Assembly (NCBI GenBank): GCA_028274825.1
Contig: JAQCMZ010000510.1
Span: forward strand, 1 to 5,254
Origin: Haloferacaceae archaeon
GTDB taxonomy: Archaea > Halobacteriota > Halobacteria > Halobacteriales > Haloferacaceae
Reading direction: 5' to 3'
Length of the DNA stretch: 5,254 nt
Part shown: one piece after another, positions 1 to 4,432 of the stretch
Numbering within the stretch: position 1 is the stretch's first letter
Layout of the letters: each line of letters opens with the position of its first letter
The notes under the pieces: generated by a model
What the model was told of the DNA's origin: nothing
The model's input: the letters and a program-made list of their open reading frames with translations, nothing else
Databases searched by the model: none
Translations under genes and position numbers: made by a program

Positions 1-75
1 GGGAGTCCGAAACTGACGGAGCAGAGGAGTCCCGGGGTGGCCACTCCCAGCAGTCCCACCCGTCACAGTCCATGA
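1..75 (+). CDS. tnpB: Probable C-terminal tail of an IS1341-type TnpB (RNA-guided nuclease), partial at 5' end
   Basis: Plus frame 1 is open from the window edge to TGA at 73-75 and gives 24 residues beginning GSPKLTEQ and ending PTRHSP. Many haloarchaeal TnpB proteins of IS200/IS605 elements end in a short tail with a Gly-Ser-Pro-x-Leu-Lys/Thr-Glu motif after the zinc-finger and catalytic regions; this fragment resembles that tail. The downstream DNA supports the call: hairpins begin at the stop codon, and a terminal motif typical of such elements lies at 207-219. The RuvC-like catalytic residues and the zinc finger would be outside the window, so activity cannot be judged. The match rests on a short motif recalled from the family. 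The tail could instead belong to an unrelated gene, and plus frame 3 is also open here. Confidence 0.45.
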   Translation, partial: GSPKLTEQRSPGVATPSSPTRHSP

Positions 76-109
76 GCATCCCCACGGATTCTTCCCGAGG
101 TGGATGCTC
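74..109 (+). repeat. Imperfect inverted repeat (hairpin) at the end of the TnpB-like frame
   Basis: GAGCATCC at 74-81 is the exact reverse complement of GGATGCTC at 102-109. Inside, CGG (85-87) can pair with CCG (95-97), giving a long stem with small internal bulges and an apical loop near 88-94. It overlaps the stop codon at 73-75. This fits either a scaffold stem of a TnpB guide RNA or a transcription terminator; the absence of a following T-run argues against a simple terminator. Confidence 0.5.
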
Positions 110-155
110 GGTGGTTCTGCAACCCTGCAATCTCCACCGCTCAGGATTCCGCCGT

Positions 156-174
156 CGCCAGACTGCATCTGGCG
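156..174 (+). repeat. Perfect 7-bp hairpin
   Basis: CGCCAGA (156-162) and TCTGGCG (168-174) are exact reverse complements around the five-base loop CTGCA. An alternative pairing, CGTCGC (153-158) with GCGACG (190-195), would enclose a larger domain. Direct copies of GTCACGCG follow at 179-186 and 198-205. The location in the presumed transposon 3' end suggests a structural part of the end or of the guide RNA. Confidence 0.5.
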
Positions 175-219
175 GGCAGTCACGCGCAGGCGACGCGGTC
201 ACGCGGAGGAGGATGTCAA

Positions 220-440
220 TTTTTACAGATACCGTAGTCGGAAGACGAATTGGACCGTCACAATATCCTCCTTTCGTCTCGGTAACCGCAGTCTGCGAGG
301 CGTGAGTGGACGAGTCGTCCGTGTGGTGTCTGCTGAGGGAGTCACACGCCCGGTTGCAGTATAGACCACTGAGAAACAAAACCTTCGACTCCAGTCGTGA
401 GCGGTCTCTGTGCTTGGCTGTACTGTTGGCTCGCGCACAA
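220..440. other. Intergenic stretch with no supportable gene
   Basis: Reading frames here encode Arg/Ser/Thr-rich, poorly acidic peptides unlike the neighbouring haloarchaeal proteins, and none has a convincing promoter or family resemblance. The only signals seen are a short T-rich tract on the minus strand (374-381), which may end the SHOCT gene transcript, and an inverted pair AGGAGGAT/ATCCTCCT at 207-214 and 266-273. Confidence 0.5.
374..381 (-). terminator. Possible T-rich terminator of the SHOCT gene
   Basis: The minus strand reads TTTTGTTT at these positions, about 60 bases beyond the stop codon of the SHOCT-domain gene. Archaeal termination often relies on oligo-T tracts without a stable hairpin. 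The tract is short and interrupted by a G, so this is tentative. Confidence 0.3.
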
Positions 441-881
441 TCACCGCCGTGATTCAGTGGATTCTTTCACTGTACGTGAATTATCGTGTGGCTGGGCGGT
501 AAACTCTGTAGCGGACGATGTCGTTTCAGCATCGTGTGCTGGCGTGTCGACTGCGAGTATATTCCCCATCCGGCGGTCGAACTCTTCGTGACTGATGACT
601 CCCTTCACGTACCGCCGTTTCAGCAGTTCCACCGGTGGCAGTTCCGTATCGTCTTCAAGAATGAGTTCCGTTGCCAACTGTACGCTGTACTGAACCACCA
701 GCACGATTGGCACCATCATCGTGAACGCAACGAGGGGGTCTCCCCCGGTCAGTTGCTGCAGCCCAGCCACCCAGAGCCCAAGGAGAACACTCAGTAACGG
801 AGGAGAAGACGCGAACAGAGAGAGATACCTCTCGACGGTCTCGCTAAGTTGGGTAACGCGGTCAAAGACGGATCCTGACAT
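441..881 (-). CDS. Two-helix membrane protein with C-terminal SHOCT domain
   Basis: This encodes 146 residues starting at ATG (879-881) and ending in TGA (441-443). Residues 1-25 are polar. Hydrophobic segments at about 27-44 and 50-70 are separated by a short Gly-Gly-Asp turn and look like a membrane hairpin. An acidic linker (EDDTELPP) leads into residues 84-109, where LLKRRYVKGVISHEEFDRR matches the SHOCT pattern (Leu-Lys-x-Arg-Tyr/Leu-x-x-Gly-x-Ile-Ser/Thr-x-Glu-Glu-Phe). The last 35 residues are a polar, probably disordered tail. SHOCT domains are short C-terminal helical hairpins found on many haloarchaeal membrane proteins and are thought to mediate oligomerisation or protein contacts; no enzymatic role is known. 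A TATA-like element about 27 bases upstream supports this start and a leaderless transcript. The gene lies downstream of the ABC exporter on the same strand but 226 bases away. The SHOCT call is firm; the cellular function is unknown. Confidence 0.85.
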   Translation of the reverse strand: MSGSVFDRVTQLSETVERYLSLFASSPPLLSVLLGLWVAGLQQLTGGDPLVAFTMMVPIVLVVQYSVQLATELILEDDTELPPVELLKRRYVKGVISHEEFDRRMGNILAVDTPAHDAETTSSATEFTAQPHDNSRTVKESTESRR

Positions 882-905
882 TATACTTATGTAAGCGTGA
901 ACAGG

Positions 906-911
906 AATAAA
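906..911 (-). promoter_or_regulatory. TATA-box-like element for the SHOCT gene
   Basis: The minus strand reads TTTATT here, with 24 bases between it and the ATG at 881. In haloarchaea the TATA box sits about 25-30 bases before transcription start, so this spacing predicts a transcript starting at or next to the ATG (leaderless). No Shine-Dalgarno sequence precedes the start, which agrees. Confidence 0.45.
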
Positions 912-1040
912 TCCATTGTCAGTTGGGGATTTGTTGCGTGTTGTACGTCGCCACTAGAGCCAGACAATCTTCTCACGCGCTTTCCAGTTGAGGAGGTCAC
1001 ACAGACGAGGAACGCAACTGAGAGAGAATTAGATCCACGG

Positions 1041-1063
1041 CTCAATTTGAGTTCTCGTCTCAA
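1041..1063. repeat. Overlapping short palindromes downstream of the ABC exporter
   Basis: CTCAA (1041-1045), TTGAG (1047-1051) and CTCAA (1059-1063) form two mutually exclusive hairpins sharing the middle arm. They lie 45-67 bases beyond the ABC gene stop on the minus strand, in the 226-base gap before the SHOCT gene. They could contribute to transcript 3'-end formation, but no T-run follows and stems of five pairs occur by chance. Confidence 0.25.
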
Positions 1064-1107
1064 GGTCGGTCTTTACTGTCAGTTCTATCGTTGTCTACGT
1101 TTCCATC

Positions 1108-3009
1108 TTAGTCAGCCGTCGCCGAATCGGCGTCGATTTGAGCGCTCCAGAGGTCGGCGTAAGCGCCGCTGTCTGTAAGGAGTGTTTCGTGAGTTCCTTG
1201 TTCGACGATCTCGCCGTCGTCCATAACGATGATACGGTCAGCATCCTGAATCGTTGAGAGCCGATGTGCGATGACGAGGGCCGTTCGGTCAGCGATAAGA
1301 CGGGAGAGACTCTCCTGGATGTGCTGTTCAGTTTCGGTGTCGACATCGCTCGTTGCCTCGTCGAGAATAATGATTGCGGGGTCGTTGAGGATCGCCCGGG
1401 CGATGGCGAGTCGCTGGCGTTGCCCGCCAGACAGTTTCACCCCGCGTTCGCCAATCTCGGTCTCATAGCCGTCTGGCAGGTCGGAGACAAATCGGTCAGC
1501 CTCAGCAGCATCAGCCGCGTCACGGACTGCATCGGGCACGGAGTCGCCAGATCGCAGCTCGTTCAGCGTCTCGTGGTCACCGTAAGCGATATTCTCTGCG
1601 GCAGTCCCGGAAAACAGGTACGGCGACTGACCGACGATAGCGACACCGCGACGGAGATGTTGGCGGGCGTACTCTCGGACATCAACATCATCGACGCGGA
1701 CACTGCCAGCAGTGACATCGTAGAATCGCGGAACCAGTCTGGTGAGTGTTGATTTCCCAGCCCCTGTTTCACCGGCCAGACCGATGGTTTCTCCGCGTTC
1801 GATCGATAGCGAGATACCCTCTAAGACCGGCTTACGATCACCGTACGCGAAGGTTACGTCGTCAAACTCGATATCACCACGGATAGACTCAGGCTGGTGT
1901 GGATCGATCGGGTCTGCGATAGCAGGTGTCTGTCCGAGTAAGCCGAAGACGCGTTCTGCGCTGGATTTGGCCTGTTGATATTTGTTTGCCGAGCGGCCAA
2001 TCCGCCGCATCGGAGAGTACAGTCGGCGAAGATACAAGAAAAACAGTGCGAACGACCCTGTCGATAACGCGGCATCGTCCGCAAGTAGAATAATATCTCG
2101 GCCACCGACAAAGAGGATCGCAACGAAGACAATACCAGTCATCAGTCGGAGACCGGCGAAAAATCCCCGCCGGAGTCGCAACGCGTTGATCTGTTCATCG
2201 TGGTATTGGTCGCTCTGTGTCGCGACGCGGTCGCGTTCAAATTCGTAGCGGTCGAATGATTTGATGATATCGACACCAGCGATATTATTTTCGAGCCGAC
2301 TGTTCAGTCGTGACACAGTCTCCCGAATCGACTGGTATCGTGGTTCGATCCAGGTGAGAAAGCCAGCACTGGCGAGACCGATCACCGGCACCGGGAGGAG
2401 GGCAATCACGGCGAGTTTTGGCGAGTAACTCCAGAGAATGATCGTGATTCCAGAGATAGTGGCCACAACCCGGATCAACTGCCGAAACTCGGAGTTGAGA
2501 AACTGCTCCAAACGATTGATATCGCTGTTGAGCACCGACAGCATCGCGCCGGTCTGGTGATTGACGAAAAACGTCATCGAGAGGCGTTGAAGATGGTCGT
2601 ACGCGGTGTTCCGAAGGTCGCGCTGTGCCTTTTGTGCTGTTGATTGGAGGAGATACCGTGAGGCAAACCGAGTCAGAGACCGCAGAAGGTACGCCGCCGC
2701 CGCGATAACGACGAGTCGCCGGAGAAGTGAAAGACGGGCCGCTTCAGTGACGATTTCACCGGGTGGCAACAGCCCGATATCAGTGAGCAACCCCGGATCA
2801 CCGTCTCCGAGAACAACCCGATCAATGGCCGCGGCGACGACCAACGCGGGGATGAGACGTGCGATCCGCGTCATGATCGATGTCGCCACGCCGACGGAGA
2901 GTCGTGGCCAGTATCGGAGTGCGTATTTGATCAGACTGACCATCGGGTGGCCGGTGACGTTGTTCCGAACGTTCTCGAACCCCCCGTGTTCATCGGACAC
3001 ACCATACAC
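1108..3009 (-). CDS. Half-size ABC exporter (fused membrane and ATPase domains)
   Basis: 633 residues from GTG (3009), with one six-helix exporter membrane domain (about 38-335; helices near 38-63, 98-122, 178-195, 197-219, 283-308, 314-335) followed by a nucleotide-binding domain (about 378-620). All ATPase motifs are intact: A-loop Tyr389, Walker A GETGAGKST (413-421), Q-loop Gln461, signature LSGGQ (526-530), Walker B IIILDE (546-551), D-loop SDVD (554-557) and switch His582. The length is normal for half-transporters that work as dimers in the cytoplasmic membrane, exporting drugs, lipids or other hydrophobic molecules; the substrate cannot be read from sequence. The start is uncertain: TAG precedes GTG 3009 in frame, and a second in-frame GTG at 3000 gives an N-terminus of MSDEHGGFENV, which looks more like related haloarchaeal proteins. 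No partner ABC gene is adjacent, so a homodimer is likely. Confidence 0.95.
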   Translation of the reverse strand: MYGVSDEHGGFENVRNNVTGHPMVSLIKYALRYWPRLSVGVATSIMTRIARLIPALVVAAAIDRVVLGDGDPGLLTDIGLLPPGEIVTEAARLSLLRRLVVIAAAAYLLRSLTRFASRYLLQSTAQKAQRDLRNTAYDHLQRLSMTFFVNHQTGAMLSVLNSDINRLEQFLNSEFRQLIRVVATISGITIILWSYSPKLAVIALLPVPVIGLASAGFLTWIEPRYQSIRETVSRLNSRLENNIAGVDIIKSFDRYEFERDRVATQSDQYHDEQINALRLRRGFFAGLRLMTGIVFVAILFVGGRDIILLADDAALSTGSFALFFLYLRRLYSPMRRIGRSANKYQQAKSSAERVFGLLGQTPAIADPIDPHQPESIRGDIEFDDVTFAYGDRKPVLEGISLSIERGETIGLAGETGAGKSTLTRLVPRFYDVTAGSVRVDDVDVREYARQHLRRGVAIVGQSPYLFSGTAAENIAYGDHETLNELRSGDSVPDAVRDAADAAEADRFVSDLPDGYETEIGERGVKLSGGQRQRLAIARAILNDPAIIILDEATSDVDTETEQHIQESLSRLIADRTALVIAHRLSTIQDADRIIVMDDGEIVEQGTHETLLTDSGAYADLWSAQIDADSATAD

Positions 3010-3042
3010 TGCGGCGCGGAACGCCTAACGGTGACGTTTCAC

Positions 3043-3048
3043 ATATTA
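3043..3048 (-). promoter_or_regulatory. TATA-box-like element for the ABC exporter
   Basis: The minus strand reads TAATAT, 33 bases before the GTG at 3009 and 42 before the GTG at 3000. Transcription would start near 3018-3022, giving a short leader of roughly 10-20 bases depending on the start used. No Shine-Dalgarno sequence is visible in that leader. Confidence 0.35.
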
Positions 3049-3113
3049 CTCTGTCATGTCACGACTCGATATACACAATCCGTCGCGATAACAGTGATTG
3101 GCGTTCACCGAGC

Positions 3114-3133
3114 GTGAGTGGAATTAAACTCAC
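3114..3133. promoter_or_regulatory. Palindrome upstream of the ABC exporter (possible operator)
   Basis: GTGAGT (3114-3119) and ACTCAC (3128-3133) are exact reverse complements around the AT-rich spacer GGAATTAA. A dyad of this size suits binding by a dimeric regulator, but it lies about 65 bases upstream of the TATA-like element and no regulator is identified. Confidence 0.2.
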
Positions 3134-3347
3134 ACCATCTTCGAGACGGAACTGTGATAATATTGCCAGCTGTCGAAGATACGTAGCTCGTATTTAGCGC
3201 AGAGTGTGGTTGTGTTCCGAGCGGAGTTGTTTCGCGTTCTAAGCTGCATACAGAACTAGTATCAGTACCACTAGTGCAGTGAAATCTACTGTGTGATCCA
3301 GCTTCTAGCGACTGAAGACGAAAGCCGACAGCTGAACTCAAAGGGAG

Positions 3348-3360
3348 AAATTAAAATTAA
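3348..3360 (-). terminator. T-rich tract, possible terminator of the RHH-like gene
   Basis: The minus strand reads TTAATTTTAATTT about 75 bases beyond the stop of the ribbon-helix-helix-like gene and is followed by a pyrimidine-rich CTCCCTTT. It is the strongest T-rich segment in the gap and would serve as a hairpin-independent archaeal terminator. The distance from the stop codon makes it tentative. Confidence 0.25.
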
Positions 3361-3435
3361 GCTCGCGGAGTCGTATCCAGGGATTTCGATGGATTCGACA
3401 GGCGCTCTATCGGGGCGTTGGCAGAGAATGTGAGA

Positions 3436-3825
3436 TTACTCGAACAGAGGGACATACTCCCAGATATACGTCGAAGATGCCATCAACACGATCGCGAACA
3501 TGCCGAGTGCAGCCCAGACTGGTCCCGTCGCGCCAGTAGCGAACGTGAGAACCGCCCAGCCGGCACCGCCGAAGACGGCGACTCTTTGAAACCGAACAAT
3601 CTGCTGCTGGCGACGGGCGATACTCAGTTGCCGCTGTTCCAGAACTGCCTGGTCTCGGCCACGTTCAGCGGGGTCTGGCGGTTCAGCGGGATCCAGTCTC
3701 GCGAGACCCGTCTGTATCATCTTGCGAATAGCATCATCTCGTGAGATGCCGTGTGCCTCCGCGTAATCGGTAATTGCCGTCTCGGTTTCGCTATCCAGGC
3801 GCGTTTCTGTGAATTCCCGCGACAC
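3436..3825 (-). CDS. Ribbon-helix-helix-like protein with two C-terminal membrane helices
   Basis: 129 residues from GTG (3823-3825) to TAA (3436-3438). Residues 5-43 (TETRLDSETETAITDYAEAH..SRDDAIRKMIQTGL) resemble the ribbon-helix-helix or CopG/Arc pattern: a short beta strand with alternating polar residues, then two helices separated by a Gly-Ile-Ser turn. A proline-rich acidic linker (46-55) leads to a Gln/Arg-rich probable helix (57-79), then hydrophobic segments at about 82-98 and 103-123 joined by a short Gly-Ala-Thr-Gly turn. I do not recognise a named family. The layout suggests a membrane-anchored, possibly DNA-binding or oligomerising small protein; DNA binding is inference from the fold pattern only. 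An in-frame TGA lies 33 bases upstream, so no earlier start is likely; an ATG at 3827 is out of frame. It lies 93 bases downstream of the next gene on the same strand. Coding status is well supported by acidic composition. Confidence 0.75.
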   Translation of the reverse strand: MSREFTETRLDSETETAITDYAEAHGISRDDAIRKMIQTGLARLDPAEPPDPAERGRDQAVLEQRQLSIARRQQQIVRFQRVAVFGGAGWAVLTFATGATGPVWAALGMFAIVLMASSTYIWEYVPLFE

Positions 3826-3918
3826 ATATGCTATTCTCTTTGTAGGCGTATCAACCTCTCACTCCCGTGATGCCGAACCAGTCTCATCTGACTCGCACAC
3901 ACAATCGGTCTTCCCGGC

Positions 3919-4203
3919 TCAGTCGTCGGTTGCTGTCTCGACTCTCCCTGCATACTCATTCAATTCGTCTGCAAGTTCGCGTGCCTGTGCTGCAGAGAGT
4001 GTTACCTCGTCGGCGTGAGGAGTCACCTCTGAAAGCTGTGTGTTATCCAATTCCAACTGCAAAGTGACGTGATCTGGATTTTTTCGTGGCGCAGAGACAT
4101 TCAGGACGGCCAACGCTTCCTCATCGAAGCCGTGACCTTCCACCTGCCCATCAAGCATATCGAACGTCGTGTACGCGTTGACCGTCATGATTCTGTCTAC
4201 CAT
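3919..4203 (-). CDS. Small conserved haloarchaeal protein, DUF6360-like
   Basis: 94 residues from ATG (4201-4203) to the stop at 3919-3921. The protein is strongly acidic, soluble and lacks cysteines, signal peptide or membrane segments. The N-terminal part (VDRIMTVNAYTTFDMLDG, then EGHGF and ALAVLNVSAPRKNPDHV) looks like a beta-rich domain; the C-terminal part (LSAAQARELADELNEYAGRV, about 69-88) is a probable helix. It resembles a family of about 90-residue haloarchaeal proteins that I recall as DUF6360, whose function is unknown; the family number is from memory and should be confirmed. A second in-frame ATG at codon 6 is an alternative start, but the first ATG has better spacing from an upstream TATA-like element. 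It is flanked by the RHH-like gene downstream and a solitary transposon-end hairpin just upstream of its promoter. Confidence 0.8.
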   Translation of the reverse strand: MVDRIMTVNAYTTFDMLDGQVEGHGFDEEALAVLNVSAPRKNPDHVTLQLELDNTQLSEVTPHADEVTLSAAQARELADELNEYAGRVETATDD

Positions 4204-4228
4204 ACGACACTGTTAGTGAGCACGAAAC

Positions 4229-4236
4229 TTACATAT
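4229..4236 (-). promoter_or_regulatory. TATA-box-like element for the small conserved gene
   Basis: The minus strand reads ATATGTAA, centred about 29 bases before the ATG at 4203, the spacing expected for a leaderless or nearly leaderless haloarchaeal transcript. Its upstream flank, where the BRE would lie, ends only about 14 bases from the perfect hairpin at 4250-4271. Confidence 0.4.
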
Positions 4237-4249
4237 GTTCAAGCTGAGA

Positions 4250-4280
4250 TCCCACGGCTTTAGCCGTGGGAGGGAGTCAA
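4250..4280 (+). mobile_element. Solitary IS200/IS605-like right end (perfect hairpin plus terminal motif)
   Basis: TCCCACGGCT (4250-4259) and AGCCGTGGGA (4262-4271) are exact reverse complements separated by TT, and GGGAGTCAA follows directly (4272-4280). A CCCACGGCTTTAGCCGTGGG-type hairpin followed by an AGGATGTCAA-like terminus is typical of the right end of IS200/IS605-family elements, where the transposase recognises the hairpin. No TnpA or TnpB is present on either side; the DNA to the left is the promoter of an intact gene. It could be the remnant of a deleted element or the end of a non-autonomous derivative (such palindrome-associated elements are known in haloarchaea). It may also act as a 3'-end or barrier structure between the reductase gene and its neighbour. 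Confidence 0.5.
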
Positions 4281-4289
4281 ACTTCACTC

Positions 4290-4343
4290 CTTCTACAAGA
4301 GGTGTCTCCGCTCGACAGCGTTATCGAATGGCTTCTACAAGAG
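4290..4343 (+). repeat. Perfect 12-bp direct repeat
   Basis: CTTCTACAAGAG occurs at 4290-4301 and again at 4332-4343, with 30 bases between the copies. The repeats lie beside the solitary transposon-like end and downstream of the reductase gene on its strand. They could be a footprint of insertion or excision, a local duplication, or a binding-site pair. IS200/IS605 elements do not make target duplications, so they do not follow directly from the adjacent hairpin. Confidence 0.6.
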
Positions 4344-4405
4344 AGCCGCAGATTGAGGCGAGCGCGGCGGTTGAACTCTCCGGGATACGTTCGTTTCCGT
4401 GTTTC

Positions 4406-4410
4406 AAAAA
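4406..4410 (-). terminator. T5 tract, likely terminator of the reductase gene
   Basis: The minus strand carries TTTTT within TTCTTTTTGAAAC, 22-27 bases beyond the reductase stop codon (TGA at 4433-4435). Oligo-T tracts soon after the stop are the usual archaeal termination signal. The hairpin at 4250-4271 further downstream could stop read-through. Confidence 0.35.
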
Positions 4411-4432
4411 GAACATCCGCCGTTCCGTGTCG

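Larger units (their letters stand above)
1..219 (+). mobile_element. Right (3') end of an IS200/IS605, IS1341-type element
   Basis: Three things coincide: a TnpB-like C-terminal tail ending at 75, structured DNA from 74 to about 205, and AGGAGGATGTCAA at 207-219. Right ends of haloarchaeal IS200/IS605-family elements commonly consist of a GC-rich hairpin followed by a GGGAGGATGTCAA-type terminus. Here a small CGCG-GTCA-CGCG hairpin (194-205) directly precedes the terminus. The family leaves no target duplication and has no terminal inverted repeats, so the right boundary (about 219) is inferred from the motif alone. The left part of the element, including any TnpA, is outside the window. Confidence 0.45.
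60..239 (+). ncRNA. Candidate TnpB guide RNA (reRNA/omegaRNA; sense-overlapping 3' RNA)
   Basis: TnpB nucleases use an RNA copied from the 3' end of the element whose last 16-20 bases come from flanking DNA. In Halobacterium, sense-overlapping RNAs at the 3' ends of IS1341-type tnpB genes are known. The sequence shows hairpin 1 at 74-109, with stem GAGCATCC (74-81) pairing GGATGCTC (102-109) and an inner CGG/CCG pair (85-87 with 95-97). Hairpin 2 at 156-174 has CGCCAGA pairing TCTGGCG around the loop CTGCA. A short hairpin lies at 194-205. The guide would start after the element terminus, around 220-239. The 5' end is a guess; transcription and processing are inferred. Confidence 0.35.
3010..3435. 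other. 426-base intergenic gap, AT-rich in part, with short inverted repeats
   Basis: No reading frame here looks haloarchaeal; the longest (minus strand, 3105-3341) encodes a Ser/Thr-rich peptide without acidic bias. Structures seen are GTGAGT/ACTCAC (3114-3119 with 3128-3133), ATCTTCGA/TCGAAGAT (3137-3144 with 3173-3180), and two copies of the self-palindrome ACTAGT (3255-3260 and 3270-3275) flanked by CTGC and GCAG. The gap lies upstream of the ABC exporter and downstream of the ribbon-helix-helix-like gene. It could hold regulatory sites or a small RNA, but neither is demonstrated. Confidence 0.5.

Noticed and set aside
2..79. Minus-strand frame starting MLMDCDGWDC and running off the left edge
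   Set aside because: The Trp/Cys/Asp content looks intriguing, but it is antisense to the probable TnpB tail, its start lies inside the hairpin at 74-109, and no promoter is visible.
213..305. Small plus-strand ORF starting MSIFTDTVVGRR, with GGAGGAGG directly before its ATG
   Set aside because: The purine-rich stretch abuts the ATG with no proper spacing and is better explained as the transposon terminus AGGAGGATGTCAA; the peptide resembles nothing I recognise.
223..444. Minus-strand ORF of 73 codons overlapping the SHOCT gene end
   Set aside because: The product is basic and Arg/Thr-rich, unlike haloarchaeal proteins, and there is no promoter or family resemblance.
897..1178. Plus-strand ORF of 93 codons between the SHOCT and ABC genes
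   Set aside because: Basic, Arg/Ser-rich product overlapping the 3' end of the ABC gene in antisense; it begins inside the SHOCT gene promoter.
1264..1752. Plus-strand ORF of 162 codons with a fairly acidic product
   Set aside because: It is antisense to the ATPase domain of the ABC exporter, which has every catalytic motif; antisense frames of GC-rich genes often look acidic.
3255..3275. Repeated ACTAGT considered as a CRISPR-like or integrase repeat
   Set aside because: Only two six-base self-palindromic copies; no regular spacer array and no cas or integrase gene in the window.
3105..3341. Minus-strand ORF of 78 codons in the long gap
   Set aside because: No acidic bias, Ser/Thr-rich low-complexity product, and it spans the inverted repeats; treated as non-coding.
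3360..3420. Segment with TTCGA motifs considered as a tRNA or tRNA-derived attachment site
   Set aside because: No cloverleaf could be formed: there is no matching acceptor stem, anticodon arm or T-loop with correct spacing.
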